Assembly (NCBI GenBank): GCA_037576195.1
Contig: CM075104.1
Coordinates: forward strand, 27,048,211-27,112,210
Length of the DNA stretch: 64,000 bases
Source of the DNA: Phytoseiulus persimilis
Taxonomy: Eukaryota > Arthropoda > Arachnida > Mesostigmata > Phytoseiidae
Direction: 5' to 3'
In this document: positions 33,265 to 45,059 of the stretch, piece by piece
Layout: every line of letters begins with the position of its first letter
Position numbering within the stretch: the stretch's first letter is position 1
Notes under the pieces: model-generated
The model's database searches: none
The model's input: the letters and a program-made list of their open reading frames with translations, nothing else
Told to the model about the DNA's origin: nothing
Made by a program: the position numbers and the translations under genes

Positions 33265-34234
33265 CAGTGCTGGGCAAAATCCTGATCATGATTTTGGTTA
33301 CGATTACGACCCCAGGGTCCTATGAATATTATCGAGATGATGACCATAATCATAATCTCAATTTTGCCGTAGTCATATCCGTAATCATAGAATCTTTTTT
33401 GAAATCAGGATTTTCTGGAGCTCAGGCGTTTCTTGGGTCGCAGAGCAAGATGCAGGTGTCGGTTTTTCTCGATAATTCCAACTGACCTGTAATTAGTTGA
33501 AGATGACGTGATTGTGATCTCGCCGTTGAAATTGGATTTCCTTGAGAAGCAAGATTTCGGGGTAACTTGACACGTGGTTGGGGTTTTTTTCTGGTTCCCT
33601 TAGCAAGAAACACATCAGTTTTACTCGATCTATCCATCCGGACGCGTAATTTGTTGAGGATGCCAGATTCATGATTGTGACAGAAATCTTCATCCATGGT
33701 GAAAATCAAACAGCACAACTCCGCGTTTTCAACATCAGCAGAGTAAACTGGGACACTAGCACGCCGGCCGGGAACAGAAAGCGTTGTTCTCAGGATCCAA
33801 TGATCGCTGCCTTGGCAGCAGAGCTCAGCAATAACCGAACCGATTTGCGATAACGAGTTTATTTTCAGAATAAATGGATCGAGTGGAACACACACTTGTA
33901 TCGTGATCTGCGACCCCGAAAGCCTCCATGTACGTGTCAACCACACCCGAAATCTTGGTTCTCCAGAAAGGCCGATGGCGACAGCGAGATCACAATCATG
34001 AATCTGAGCTCCTCAACGAATTCCTCGTCAGGTCGGGAGAATCGAGGGAAAATAACACCTGCATGGTGCTCAGTGATCCCGAAAATCTCCGAACACGTTT
34101 CAACCATCTCCTGTTTTGAAGAGAGTCACATGGTTAAGGCAAAATCACAGGGGGCTATGACTACGATCATAATCACAACAGCGATTATGATTTTGTCGAT
34201 TCCGTGATTTTGAATATGATTTTGCCCATCACTG
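33265..34234. mobile_element. 970-bp fold-back element, hAT-like ends
   Basis: Left end CAGTGCTGGGCAAAATC and, reversed, right end CAGTGATGGGCAAAATC. Inverted homology extends far inward: 33440-33700 reversed aligns with about 33890-34110 over GCGAGATCACAATCA, CCGAAATCTTG and ACACCTGCAT. The arms are thus several hundred bp with a short centre. The flanking 8-mers GGCTCGGA and CTCTCGGT share five positions. Sub-repeats containing CACAATCATGAATCT occur at least three times. Confidence 0.68.
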
Positions 34235-34371
34235 CTCTCGGTCCACCCAGAGCGCCAGCAATCAGTGCTCATTGTCATTCAGTTTCAACCCTTGGATTTC
34301 AGGAGTGTAATCCTCCATTATAGGGGTAGCGCTCTGTTGCTATGAAAGGATACATAGAAGAGCTTCCTTCA

Positions 34372-35263
34372 TCAGTCGCTCAGCTCCTCCGGAAACCTTG
34401 CGCTCGTTGCTCTCAAGAGATGCAGGAACCCCTGGCGAACGTGCCGAGACCAAAAGAAGTACATGTAAAAGTTACACGCGCTCTGCGTATTCGCCAGAAT
34501 GTTCGCAGCGATATGGAAAGCCTCGAAATCTGTGCTAGCATGAGGATCCTGGAAGGACATGACGGCTATCAATAGGCTCACCGGAGTCATAAAGATCACA
34601 TAGATTATACCGATGAACAGGAACATATATGTCACCCGACGTTCTCCTATTCAGTAGAAAAACTGCAACGGCGGGCAAGACTCTCGTGACGATCTCTCCC
34701 ACGTAAACATGGCCACCTTCAAGCGTTTGCTTCTCATGCTAGGCACTCCAAGAACAAGCGTAGCACTCGACCCCACCGCTCGTTGGTGCATACACTCGGA
34801 GCACCTCATCCTGCTACGAACTGACGACATGGATTACAACAGAAAAGAATAAAGTGCCTAATGCCACAAGGTGACTCTTCATCGTTTGGACGCGAAACGC
34901 GAAAGGGTCCCAGAGAGCTCGCACGCGGTTCCCTGTCAATGCTACCACCATTGAAGAGCTCCAGGTCCCGAAAGTATGAATCGCGGTGTGAAGGGTGTGA
35001 CACAGCATGCATGATATCAATCGGCCGAACTCTCTGTGCACCCATTTCACCGTTGGGATCATGTACAGAACGTTGAAGGACAGATGAGTCAGATCGGCAA
35101 ACGCCAACCAGGGTATGTACCGGTAATCGGCGACTTGAACTCTTCTCCCCTCAGAATGAAGAGCAGAGCGAGAGTTTCCGAGGATTCCGAGCAGGCAGAT
35201 CGGCGGCCCCAAGAAGGCCGTGTGGATGAACCTGTACAGTTCAAGCAGCTCGAGCTCATCCAT
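34372..35263 (-). pseudogene. Rhodopsin-like GPCR pseudogene
   Basis: Read on the minus strand from Met at 35263, the frame gives TM1 (FLGPPICLLGILGNS), TM2 (WLAFADLTHLSFNVLYMIP), TM3 (CMLCHTLHTAIHTFGTWSSS) ending VALTGNRVRALWDP, and TM4. The usual DRY motif has become NRV. Two in-frame TAG codons follow TM4 (first at 34814). The same frame then gives TM5 (YVGEIVTRVLPAVAVFLLN). A frameshift near 34640 shifts to TM6-TM7 (TYMFLFIGIIYVIFMTPVSL and ANTQSACNFYMYFFWS). The arrangement is that of FMRFamide-receptor-like arthropod GPCRs. It has no introns. Two stops, a shift and a lost DRY argue for a dead copy. Confidence 0.75.
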
Positions 35264-35439
35264 TCAGAATTGTATTGTCTACGCTACATGCAATTATAAT
35301 CACGTTGGAATCGCGTGAAACTTTCCCGTAACGTCTTCATCCGAACGATACGACTCACATGAATGCTACTTACTATATCCTTACTATATATAATCCGCTT
35401 CGTGAAACCCGGGATTACTTCCCGAGGACTAGAAAAAGT

Positions 35440-35800
35440 ATTCCGGGGCCGATCTGCGAATGCTTCTGTGGGTCTGTGAAGGTATTCCGAGATCAACCTC
35501 GACGAACACGTTCTGGCTCTGGGAGCTGATTCCGGGATCGATCTGACTGCAATTTTCGTGGCCTAAATATATAATTTCAGTATGGATCTGACCGTGCTTC
35601 CCGGAGTCCAAGGAGGTCATTCCGGGGTCGGTCTGATAATATATCTTGCAGTCTACCAAGTAGGTAGGTAGGTAGTAGTAGTAGGTCTTGGTATATAGGT
35701 GATTCTGGGTTCAGTCTGACCATACTTTTGGGAGTCTCTAGAGTAGAATCCGGGGTCGATCGGACCATTGTCTTTGGGGTCAATGCAGATGATTCAGAGT
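35440..35800 (-). repeat. Oldest 45-bp satellite patch (family A'')
   Basis: Six or seven units with spacing near 45 bp, each retaining pieces of GATTCCGGG(A/G)TCGATCTGACC and CTTTTGGGAGTC. The register is visible in minus-strand translation as a 15-residue period containing QIDPGI. Divergence between units is much higher than at 15.8 or 20.5 kb. A (TAGG)n/(TAG)n expansion at 35659-35684 interrupts it. Confidence 0.72.
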
Positions 35801-38119
35801 TAGATTTGCCTCTATGCCAGGGACCGCAGCCTAACCGACTGGAGTGGAGGTCGGAGAGTCGAAGGTCAGCTGGTGTTTTCATAAGCCGTACATAAATGTT
35901 GTGAGGGCACAACGCCGGGAGGAGTTCAACAAGCCGCGAGACGCACGGGCGTTTCCGAAGCGAGGACTGCTCGTTAATCGATGGAGGCTCACTGAGTTAT
36001 CTGTGTTCTTGAGTCGTGCCACCAAAGAATGACTTCAGATGAATAATTAATGCAAACATACACGTAACTGAAACTTTTTGCTCTGTCGGAGACTCGTTCC
36101 CCTCTGCGCTAGAAGTCTCCACAACGGTCCATGGGTCCTCCTGCGGAAGTATCGTTCACGGATGTCATTGCTGGGCGGAGCCCTAACTTGTTCGCGCCGC
36201 GTCGAGGCGCTTGTAGCTCGGAGTACTCGGAAAATGCCGAGAATCTCCGAGGAACAATAACTCCAAACTTCCACAATATCCAACAGAGGACGTGTACGTA
36301 GTGCACCTCCATGAGCATTCTTGGAACGAATACAGATATCGATTACGGGAGCTTGCGCACCGCAAGTATCGGCTCTGAGCAGGATCGCGAAAGTTGCCAC
36401 TTATTCGCGAGCTTTCTCTTCCTTAGAGTGTGATGATGCACAAGGTTTCTAAACCCTTCGCTGCGAGGACAGGCTTTGGGAACAGCCGCGTCAATGTTCT
36501 TCGAACGACTTTGACAAAGGCTGAATACGGCTAGCGCATAGAGCACTCGCCCAAATCCCGAAACTTCAGGCCGGACGTATTAGTCTCTCTTCTTTTCTCC
36601 TTTCGACCGTCTATCGTGTTGGACTCTAAAATCATGAGCCGGGGGCTCATTCAGTCCTCGAGGCCTGGTGTAGGAGAAGCTCACGTGGGAACCCGGATGT
36701 GGATGGAGCAATCAGAGACTTTGTTTGCCTCAATCAATTAGGCTCTCACTGAGTTTGGATCTGGGTTTCAGTGTGGACGAGTATTCAAATTATGATGAAA
36801 TGAAAGCTCGAACCCTCAACGGACGGGTGCAGTGGCATGCCTTCAAAGATCAGATTCCAAAGGAAGTACCATTCTGGATCCTGGGCCGTTGATTCTCGGC
36901 ATTGAAGGCTTCTTCGATATTGACCCCTGTAATCATTGCCGGCATCGCGTTGGACGAGCGAGGACCTCCTTTTGATGTCCAGCAACTCATTAGATCATGC
37001 TGCTGATACCGAGAGTAGTGCTGCCACGCACCCGGGGGAGAATATCACGTCTCCTTTGGTAGCCGCTTCCCTCAGGTGCTAAATGTGTTCTGTACTCTAG
37101 ACGGAGCTCTTTCTTGTAGCCGGGCTGGTTGGCGTGAGCAATATTTCAAGTTGGGGCTTAGAGATCAAGCTCGCCGCGCGATAACCTGCTCAATGGAGAT
37201 CAAGGAAGCGTTCTCATGGTGGCAGCTTTGCAGCTCCCTCATCCATCCGGAGATAGCGGATGTAAGATATGCCTCCACCCACCTATACGGTCTGTTCCGT
37301 CTGACCTGAGAATATGATATTTCTGTGTTTCTTCGCGGAGAATCTTCGTCCACCCTGGATAGAGCAAGCTCGAGGAGAGTCGACCGAGATGAGCTTGTGT
37401 CGCTGAAGCGAATCGTTTAGGCCTCTCTGTGTCTCGTATTAATACGTCAACACCGTTTTCCGAGAAGATAATTCCCGTCATGCGTGCCAGGACGACTATG
37501 GCACACAAACCACCAGAGCAGAAAACGGTGTCATACTCCAGGAGCCCTGGGTCAGACCCGCTATCCTTGCCGAACGCATTGGGCACTCATGTGGAATCCC
37601 ATGTCTTGTGACCGTGGACGCTTAGATTCAGCAGCGAGTTCAGGGAATCGGAAAACTCGATACTGATGACAAGGGTTTGCAGGGGCCCGCATTTTCAGGA
37701 CAACAAGCCCGCGGGCGCCGATGCGCCGCCGAGATTCAGCTTGCGGTTTTTACCTTCGGTCCCGCTATTTCGGTTACCCGTAAAAATTACAGACCGCGGA
37801 CTTGCGGTCCAGGAAATGGGGGTTTCCCGTTTCCCGAATTCCCGTTTCGTCGAACATTTCACCCTGATTCAACATCGCGAGCCTGACAAGGTCGAAAGAC
37901 ATCCCGCGCCGATAGGACAACAGTCGAATTGGATCTGTGAGCGCAGGCCTATTCACCCCTGAAACGAAAGGGAACGTATAAGACTCCGAGCGGAGATAAG
38001 TCAATTTTTGTCAATTTCGAGGAAATCGATTTTCATCCTGGCAGAAGATATGGGCGCATGATCGACGCGAGGCTCTGGAAGGAACAGCTGAGAAGCTGGA
38101 AACTGACCCTACGCGATGG
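35801..38119. other. 2.3-kb region without a recognisable gene
   Basis: Many open frames of 60-117 codons occur on both strands but none has motifs, transmembrane patterns or splice sites that I can support. The frame at 37239-37586 (minus) reads like possible protein sequence but matches nothing I recognise. Confidence 0.4.
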
Positions 38120-38880
38120 AGCTCAAGACAATCGAAGGAAGATGGTAGTGAACTCGATCGTTGTTTCTCTCACGGCTGCCGGAAGCCCCAATGCTGTATG
38201 AACTTGAACTCGTGGAGTCAGCGAATGCCACAAAACTCTTGGGTGTCGTGGCCATCATGGCAACGATTCCTCGCTGTTGCGTCCCTTCGTGAGCGATCAA
38301 GGCAAGACCAAGCTCGCTGCAGGCAAGCACCTGCGTTTCTTCTACAGAAACTTCCTTGGAATAGCGTGTCTGGCTCATGGCCTGGATCTACTTTGTGGAA
38401 CGGTCAGAGATGTATACCAGGAGGTGAACTCCCTAGTATCTAAGATGAAAAGCGTTCCCCGCTGTACCACCTAGGGAGAGTCCGAACAAATAGTTTCTCG
38501 GAGACGAAGCTTTACCATCCAAGCCCGTGATCACGCGGTGGGGCACGTTCACTCAATACGGCTCCGCACCACCATGAGAAATTTCCATAAAAGTCGAGTT
38601 CGACAAATCGTATGGTATGGTAATTTCGTCTCCAAGCTCAAGGCAAGGGTGAAGATGATGCATCTCTCTAAGCGATACTCGATGACCCCGATGTGGCGGA
38701 ACAGACTTAGAGCTCTATAAGTTCGCTATTCTATCTGACACCGACGTCGAACGGTCCTTTCTGATGCATAAAATTCTGTTGTCGGGTCGATGCCATGGGT
38801 TGAGCGAAATGAGTCTCAAACTCAACTCCTCGTTCAAATTCAATTTGAATCTACTTTACTGCGAATGAAACGAACGTCAA
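38120..38880 (+). pseudogene. hAT transposase pseudogene
   Basis: Conserved pieces occur in family order but in several frames. VVSLTAAGSPNAV and ELVESANATK come first, then VSDQGKTKLAAGKHLRFFYR, NFLGIACLAHGLDLL, VRDVYQEVNSLVSKMKSV, LPSKPVITRWGTF and the C-terminal dimerisation motif DTDVERSFLMHKILLSGR. CLAHGL, TRWGT and DVERSF are hallmarks of hAT-type transposases. Frameshifts near 38270 and 38580 and several stops inactivate it. The BED finger and the first catalytic region are not visible upstream. Confidence 0.82.
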
Positions 38881-40807
38881 TTAGGGGGAATCGCGATTCC
38901 GGCTTTCCTCTCCGGACCTAAGGGTGGATCCACTAGCTCGATCCGGATGTATGTGGTGTAACGGAGTCATGGTTTCGAGAGCGGTGGAACGGATTGGGTA
39001 AGCACCGCGGTTCCGAAGTTTCCGATCTCCTACACTGCGACCTCAGCAATGGGCTCACCTACACAATTCCAAGATCAACTCACTGACTGAGTCATTCGGA
39101 GATCTGCGTCTTCGGCTCCTCCATTGGCAACCTCCCGCCGCGGCTGAGCCTCCGCGTTCAACCTGGTTAGCCCGCTTCCGGCTCCATTCACCTTCAATTC
39201 CGACAGGAAGTCACAGGGCCGGATTGAAGGACGGACAGAAGGCTAATATTGCCTTCCAGATGAGCAATTTGACGAGATCTCGGCGCGCAATCCATGGACA
39301 TACAGCTAGCGTTTTTCGTTCGATCTTTCGACAGCTTACGATGGAATGGCACGAAATCATGGTGGGAAAGGGGTCGAGACCCATGCGGTCGGAAACATTC
39401 CTTTATAGAATCCTTGAAGAATCCGTCGTCAGAAGTTCCGCTCTCCGCCTGCATCACCCTCAAACTTCGTTTCCGACTTTTATTTCCCAGTAATTTGGTG
39501 GACCGCAAGCTCAATGTATGAGCCTCTCTACCGATGAACGGTAAGTGAAGGATCTAGGGCATATCCGGTTCTGAACGTGAATGGCCAATGCACAGTTTGG
39601 CCCCCGTGGTGGACACCTCAACACGACGGGAAGCACAAGCTCCAGCGCCTGCCGAGCGAAGAAGAATAATTTCCCCAGACACGAAACCAATGTGAAGCCG
39701 GACTTCCTTCCTCCTGATGGCTGGCAAACCCCTTGTTCTGAATCGAGCTTGTAGGTCGCTTGCAAGCATTCAGTTGCTGGTTGGTTTCGCAAGCAGGATG
39801 GCCAGTCTGGAGGATGGCTATGTCAACCTCTACCGTTCCAGCATCCTATATTCGGCTCGAACGCTCACTCAAGAACGCCTCCATCGCCGAGGCGGAGATG
39901 GCCGCGTGCGCCGAGTGCTGGTGGCAACATCGAGCACTCGAGGACTGTCAAGACATTCTCTTGAAACTGGAGCACCTCTGATATTGTCACAAACTGATTT
40001 GATTCACGCCAGATTGGGGAAGAATGTTCGATCCGGGATACAGGACTACAAGGACGGCACCGCTCCCAGGAGAAGCTCATGGGAACACAATCTTCAAGCG
40101 AATCACGGGGTAATAAGCGAAATGACCCGGCATGAACAGCATCATCCTAACTCCAGGACAGAGTCCCGATTGGACTCATCCATGCGGAGCCGCATTGGAC
40201 CCTCCTCGGACACAGATTCTCAAGTTGAAATTTTCGCCACTGAGTGTATAGCCATTCGCAGATGTGTGGAGAGGCAGCTATGCAGTGATCCCTCATTCCA
40301 TGCGAAACCCCTGCAGAGCTTAGATGTAAGCGCGCCGACGGAATATTTTGAGAATGTGTGCACGCGTCGAGTCGCAACATGCACATGTTAGACAGAGCTA
40401 GCAGAAATCATCAAGTTAGCGTCATCACAGTTCCGAAGGTCATCCGGCTTCCGATTTCCCTGCTTGTTCCTCCTGACGTCCGTAGAAACATCCTCAGGAA
40501 CACCGTCAAATGGAGCACCTAGAGAAGGTGTGTGTCAGGAGTTTGCCAGGAAGTTCCAAGCGGAGCTGTAGTCGACGTTATCCTGTGTTCGACGATGTTT
40601 CTGGAGCTGCGCAGCTCATCTCAAGAGCTTCCGTCGGTTCTTGTATTTTACCTGCAACTCACCATTTTGAATGCATGAACCTTTGTGCTCCCAGCTCTAA
40701 TCTGCGGCCTAAAAGTTATCTTATTTCCGTTCCGAGAGTTCCTTTTGCGGAGCTGTAGTCCGTCTGACCCAAGCAGTGATGCAGCAATCTCCCTCCTCTC
40801 GTTGCAG
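38881..40807. other. Region 5' of the cold-shock-like gene, unassigned
   Basis: The longest frame (39717-40391, plus, 224 codons) lacks recognisable domains. A second overlapping frame (39820-39981) gives MSTSTVPASYIRLERSLKNA followed by a helix with CAECWW, which could be a small exon. Upstream exons of the gene starting at 40808 probably lie here but I could not fix them. Confidence 0.35.
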
Positions 40808-42637
40808 CAGAGCAGAGAAGGTGAAGCTTGTCGCGGTGTCATCAAGAAACTTTTCCCGTCGAAACGGTACGGCTTTGCGGTCTGCGAGTGCGCCAAGCAC
40901 ACGGGCGAGGCTCACTTCAACTACTCCGATCTGGACCTGCCGGAGCCGGAGAGGTGAGGACATCAGTAGACAGACTTTAACTTGGAAGGCCCACCTCAAG
41001 CCATCATTTTTCAGCGAGTTCAAATCATACTTCTCCCGGCAGCCCGAGGTTGGCTGCCATGCCGTTTGTTCCGAGACCTTCGAATCGTACCACGAGACAG
41101 ACTTCGAGCATTTTTCCGAGTATCCCTCCGTTCGTTGTGCACATGGAGAGTAGGATTCAACCTTTTTGAATTTTTTGTCTGAACTTTCAAGGTCGTGCCT
41201 CATCGTGGGCTGGCGCATAGATTTTAAGGTCATCGAGCAGCACAAGAAAACGGATCATTGCGACTATAGAGCGATTCAGGTGAGTCAGCACTCAGGGAGA
41301 AATCGTGACCAAATCGCCCTCGCTCCTCCTCGACAAAGCTCCCAACTTGACACTCTTTGATTCCAGGTGAAACCAGTCGATGTTATGGTTGTTCAGTGTG
41401 AAGTCTCGGAGGTGTGGGAGAATGAAATCGCAATCCTCACATGCAGAGAGTTGACCGGGAAAGTTATCTACGTGACACGGAACAAATACAACGGGAAATT
41501 CGAGTGTGAAGCTGTGACTCGACGAGACACATGTCGTGCCGCTGTGACCTGGGATCAAATGAAACAGAAAAAAACATTCGCTCTCCACTGTAGTCAAGAC
41601 ACGGTTTCCCCGACGACGGGTTCGCCCTACAGACCAAAGTTCAAAACGCCCGAGAAGCGATCCCGTCGCAGTGACGGCCATAGTTTCTCGGATTCCTTCC
41701 TAACGAATGCCTCCTCGGGCTATGCGGATGACATTTTCATTCAGAACGTTTGCGATCAGTCAGACATTCTTCCTCGAGGCGGTCACGACAGTGGTCTTGT
41801 GAGCCCTGAAGATCATCAGGCCGTCGCTGGCTCATCGAGGAGCTTCGGGGGGCCCGTTGTACGTGTACTGGGCTCAACTTCCACACCGAAAACAGAGAAA
41901 GGTGGTCAATGTTTCGAGAGCAGTAGATACTCAGCCTCATCAAAGGTAGGAAAATTCTCCCGGTCTCTTCAGGGGCTTCGGAAGCCGAAAACTGATGGGC
42001 ATATCACTTAACACCTGTATTTCAGACATCTCCATATTCGTCCCATTCCAACAAGATAAACAGAGCCAACAGCATCGGAAGTGTGGGAAGCTCTGGTAAT
42101 AGTGCTTCCAGTCACAGCAAGGCGACGTTCCACAGCGGCGGCGGGACTATCAGCCACAGCAAGACCGGCCTCAACATCGATGACATGAAGAACAACAATT
42201 CCTCCATGAAAGGCAACGAGACGGCGGTCGGCAGTCTCCCCCTGCTGAACTCGAGCTTTTCGCCCGGTGACACGTTCAAAGACAATCGCTGCGGCACGTC
42301 TCGTCGCAACCTGGATAGAGAGTTCGAATTGTTTTCCGCCAACCCCCAGGAGCACAAGAGGCACAGTCCATCGCCTTCGAGAAGTCCCGTGTACTCCGAC
42401 TCAACGAGGATGATGTCAATACTGGCTCTGAATGAACAGAATCGCGTCGATGAAAATTTTAACGTTGGGCCCATGAATGAACAAGGAGCATACTGCTCGG
42501 ACTCCGTCTTCGGTCTCTACGACGCGAACCGTGGACATGATGGAATCGATATTTACCCAGTCCAGAATCAGACGCATAGCTCATTCAGATCTTCATGGGA
42601 ACTTATGGGATTGAATAAATCCTCCTCGACAGAGTAA
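40808..42637 (+). CDS. Five-exon gene with a cold-shock-like module and Ser-rich tail (5' incomplete)
   Basis: Exons 40808-40953, 41015-41149, 41192-41279, 41367-41945 and 42026-42637 join in frame for 519 residues; introns are 61, 42, 87 and 80 bp with GT-AG ends. The first exon follows a strong acceptor (TCCCTCCTCTCGTTGCAG) and starts in phase 0, so earlier exons are missing. Residues 10-45 read GVIKKLFPSKRYGFAVCECA then GEAHFNYSDL, which looks like the first strands of a cold-shock/OB fold (RNP1-like YGFAVCE). A related hydrophobic pattern (VKPVDVMVVQCEVSEVWENE, TGKVIYVTRNKYNGKFECEA) occurs near residue 125. The last 300 residues are Ser-, Asn- and Gly-rich and probably disordered. The product may bind RNA; that is inference. 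I do not recognise an ortholog. Confidence 0.65.
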
Positions 42638-45059
42638 CTTGACCAAGGATCGCAGCGAATACCCGGAGACGTGCCATTCCAACGGTCGGGTGAGTGACTC
42701 ATTGAAGAAGCTTCCGTGACTCTGCGGGGGGACGACTTCAAGCGCGAACGACGACCCTGTTGTCATTTTGTCCTCCAGGAAACGATTCAAGGTTTGCTGC
42801 CGGTGCATTACAGTGTTAATCACTACGAATGCGACAAACCCTGTGATGAAACAGCACAAGGATAGTTGACAATAGTTTTAAAGATGAAAGAGATGAAATT
42901 GCTCACGTGCTCGAATATCTTAGTTGCTCACTTATTGTTAGTCTAAATATTCTGTAACCTAGATCATACTCTACCACCTCTAGATAAAAAGATGTGAGCA
43001 GAATCAAAATGTGGTGCGCTGCCAATTGACTGTATATCTAATTAGATTGAGAACTCACAAGAGAACTTTCGGACTTTCCTATATTGCATTTCCCTCTGAG
43101 CGTTTGGCCGACGAACTAGTTTCCGAGGCCTCCCCATAAGCTGACAATGTGATCAGACGATTGACGTTCCACCGCCTGGCGGGTATCTCTAACTCATCAC
43201 GTCACATGGGCGCTCAGAGCAGGGGAAGTTTGCATATTGTCCTTTGTTGAGATGCTATGATACGCCAATGAACTTATATAAACTTGAGAGCAGCGAAGTC
43301 TTTTCGCCACGGTTTGAAACGACAGACTGAGTTTCCTGAACCATGTCTAGTCAATACTGAACGAAAGAAGGGGCCCCCACATCTGACGCTCCATTCCGCT
43401 CGGTGGAGCAGCGTTTCTGTTGGTTTTCCAGTGCCGGATTCTGAACCTCAGCCCTCGTGAGGCTGACGGAAACGATCGACTTGGAAGAAATCCGTTTATT
43501 ATACGATCCATATCATCATGATTAGAATCACGCATTATTTCCTCATCAGGCGCACTTAATTTAATGCCTTATTGACACCGGGAAACTTGTGATTTTTTCA
43601 TCCTGTCGCGAAATACAACTTGTACTCTGAGCTGCATAAGGTTCTATACCCTGCGTTTTTTTTTTCTCGCTATTAGAGTCTAGATGTCTGATGAGCCTGA
43701 TGAAAACGAGATAACAATCGAAAATGAGATCGTGCAGCCCAGGCTCGAGGAGCGTGGCGGCTACTTCATCGAGTTCTGAGTCGAGTTGATCGCACAATAC
43801 CCTTAGGAGTATCTTCTAGGAACTGATCGAATGACTCAAGCCACGACGAATATTCTGTTCACAGAATATTACAGACAATAGCACAGGTTCTCGGAAGCGG
43901 GTGGTCCAGGAGAGTGAGGAGCTTCGTCGAACGAATCTCTGATCCGAGTCACGTGTCAGGAAGATTTGGATCAAGGTCTCGTAAGGATCGTTTGCGGAGC
44001 GGAACTTCTCGCTCCGGTCACTTCACCTATTCGGCACCAGACTGGGCACGGAATTCCGAGTCGAAGACTGAGCAGATCTGCCAGGCATAAAATTCCCTTT
44101 CTATGAGTCGCTCTAAAAATCATACAAGGAACGCAGTTCGAGTTGTGCTTTTATTCTTAGAACAATATTCGATTCAATACAATGACTGCTTGGTTGGATT
44201 GGGGGGGATCTCTCTTGTATACTCGACTAGATATATGGCAGTGTCCTTCTATGCTATTTACGAATACCTATCGGGAGCGGTGTGGAGAGCATAGTCAAGC
44301 CACCCACAGTCGACAGTGTCCCACGCGAGACATCCGCATATTCGACTCCGCACGACGAGAGACCCATGGAAGCTTCATCGTTCAAATATCATATGGAAGA
44401 CGTAAGTAACCAGTCCACCGAGCGGACATAACGTTCTTACGCTGGTACAGTTGTTTTTTTCTCGATTGAAGGAGTACAAGCCCTTATTCGAGTTGGATCC
44501 GACCGAAAACTCGAGATAGCGAGAGTAGTTAGATTCTATGCAAGGCAAGTAAAATCAAGAGAACTTCGGAAATATCCGAAACACTCAGCAGCTGAATATT
44601 CAATGAATGCCGCATGAAAATTCGGGGCGTGCATCTGAGATCGTTCAGGGTTCATAATGCAAGCGCATCCCGCATACTATTCGATTGACAGAGCATACAA
44701 CTTACATAGGCTTGAAGAGCTTCCTGAGACCCTAAGGCAGCCATTTCTAGTCACTGATTCAATCAATCTGCTGATTCCTTGCATGAGAAGTCCGAGACAG
44801 TCGCTGGTAAATTCGTTGAAAAATGTACCAGGATGTCCAAGGGAAAACAATCGACGTGCAGAGATATTGTCACCGAGCGGCGGGTCTTCGCTCGTAGCTT
44901 CAACCCCTTCACTGCACTCTTCTTCACCGATCAACCGATGGCGACCATTTGGGGGAGCCCCTTTGCCCCCCCCCTGGGTACGCCACTGGATGCACCTCCT
45001 GTATAACGGCGAGTAGCGGCGCCTCTTTCCCGGATGCTGTCCTTCTCTCGAAATCGCGG
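42638..45059. other. 2.4-kb intergenic region
   Basis: No gene is supported between the cold-shock-like gene (plus) and the end of the BTB gene (minus), which converge here. A hAT-like right end (GGGTACGCCACTG, preceded by a C run) ends at about 44992. The minus frame at 43561-43797 (SELDEVAATLLEPGLHDLIF) could be an exon but is isolated. Confidence 0.4.

Noticed and set aside
39717-40391. 224-codon plus frame
   Set aside because: No domain, atypical composition (Arg/Ser rich) and overlapping frames of similar quality. Left as unassigned.
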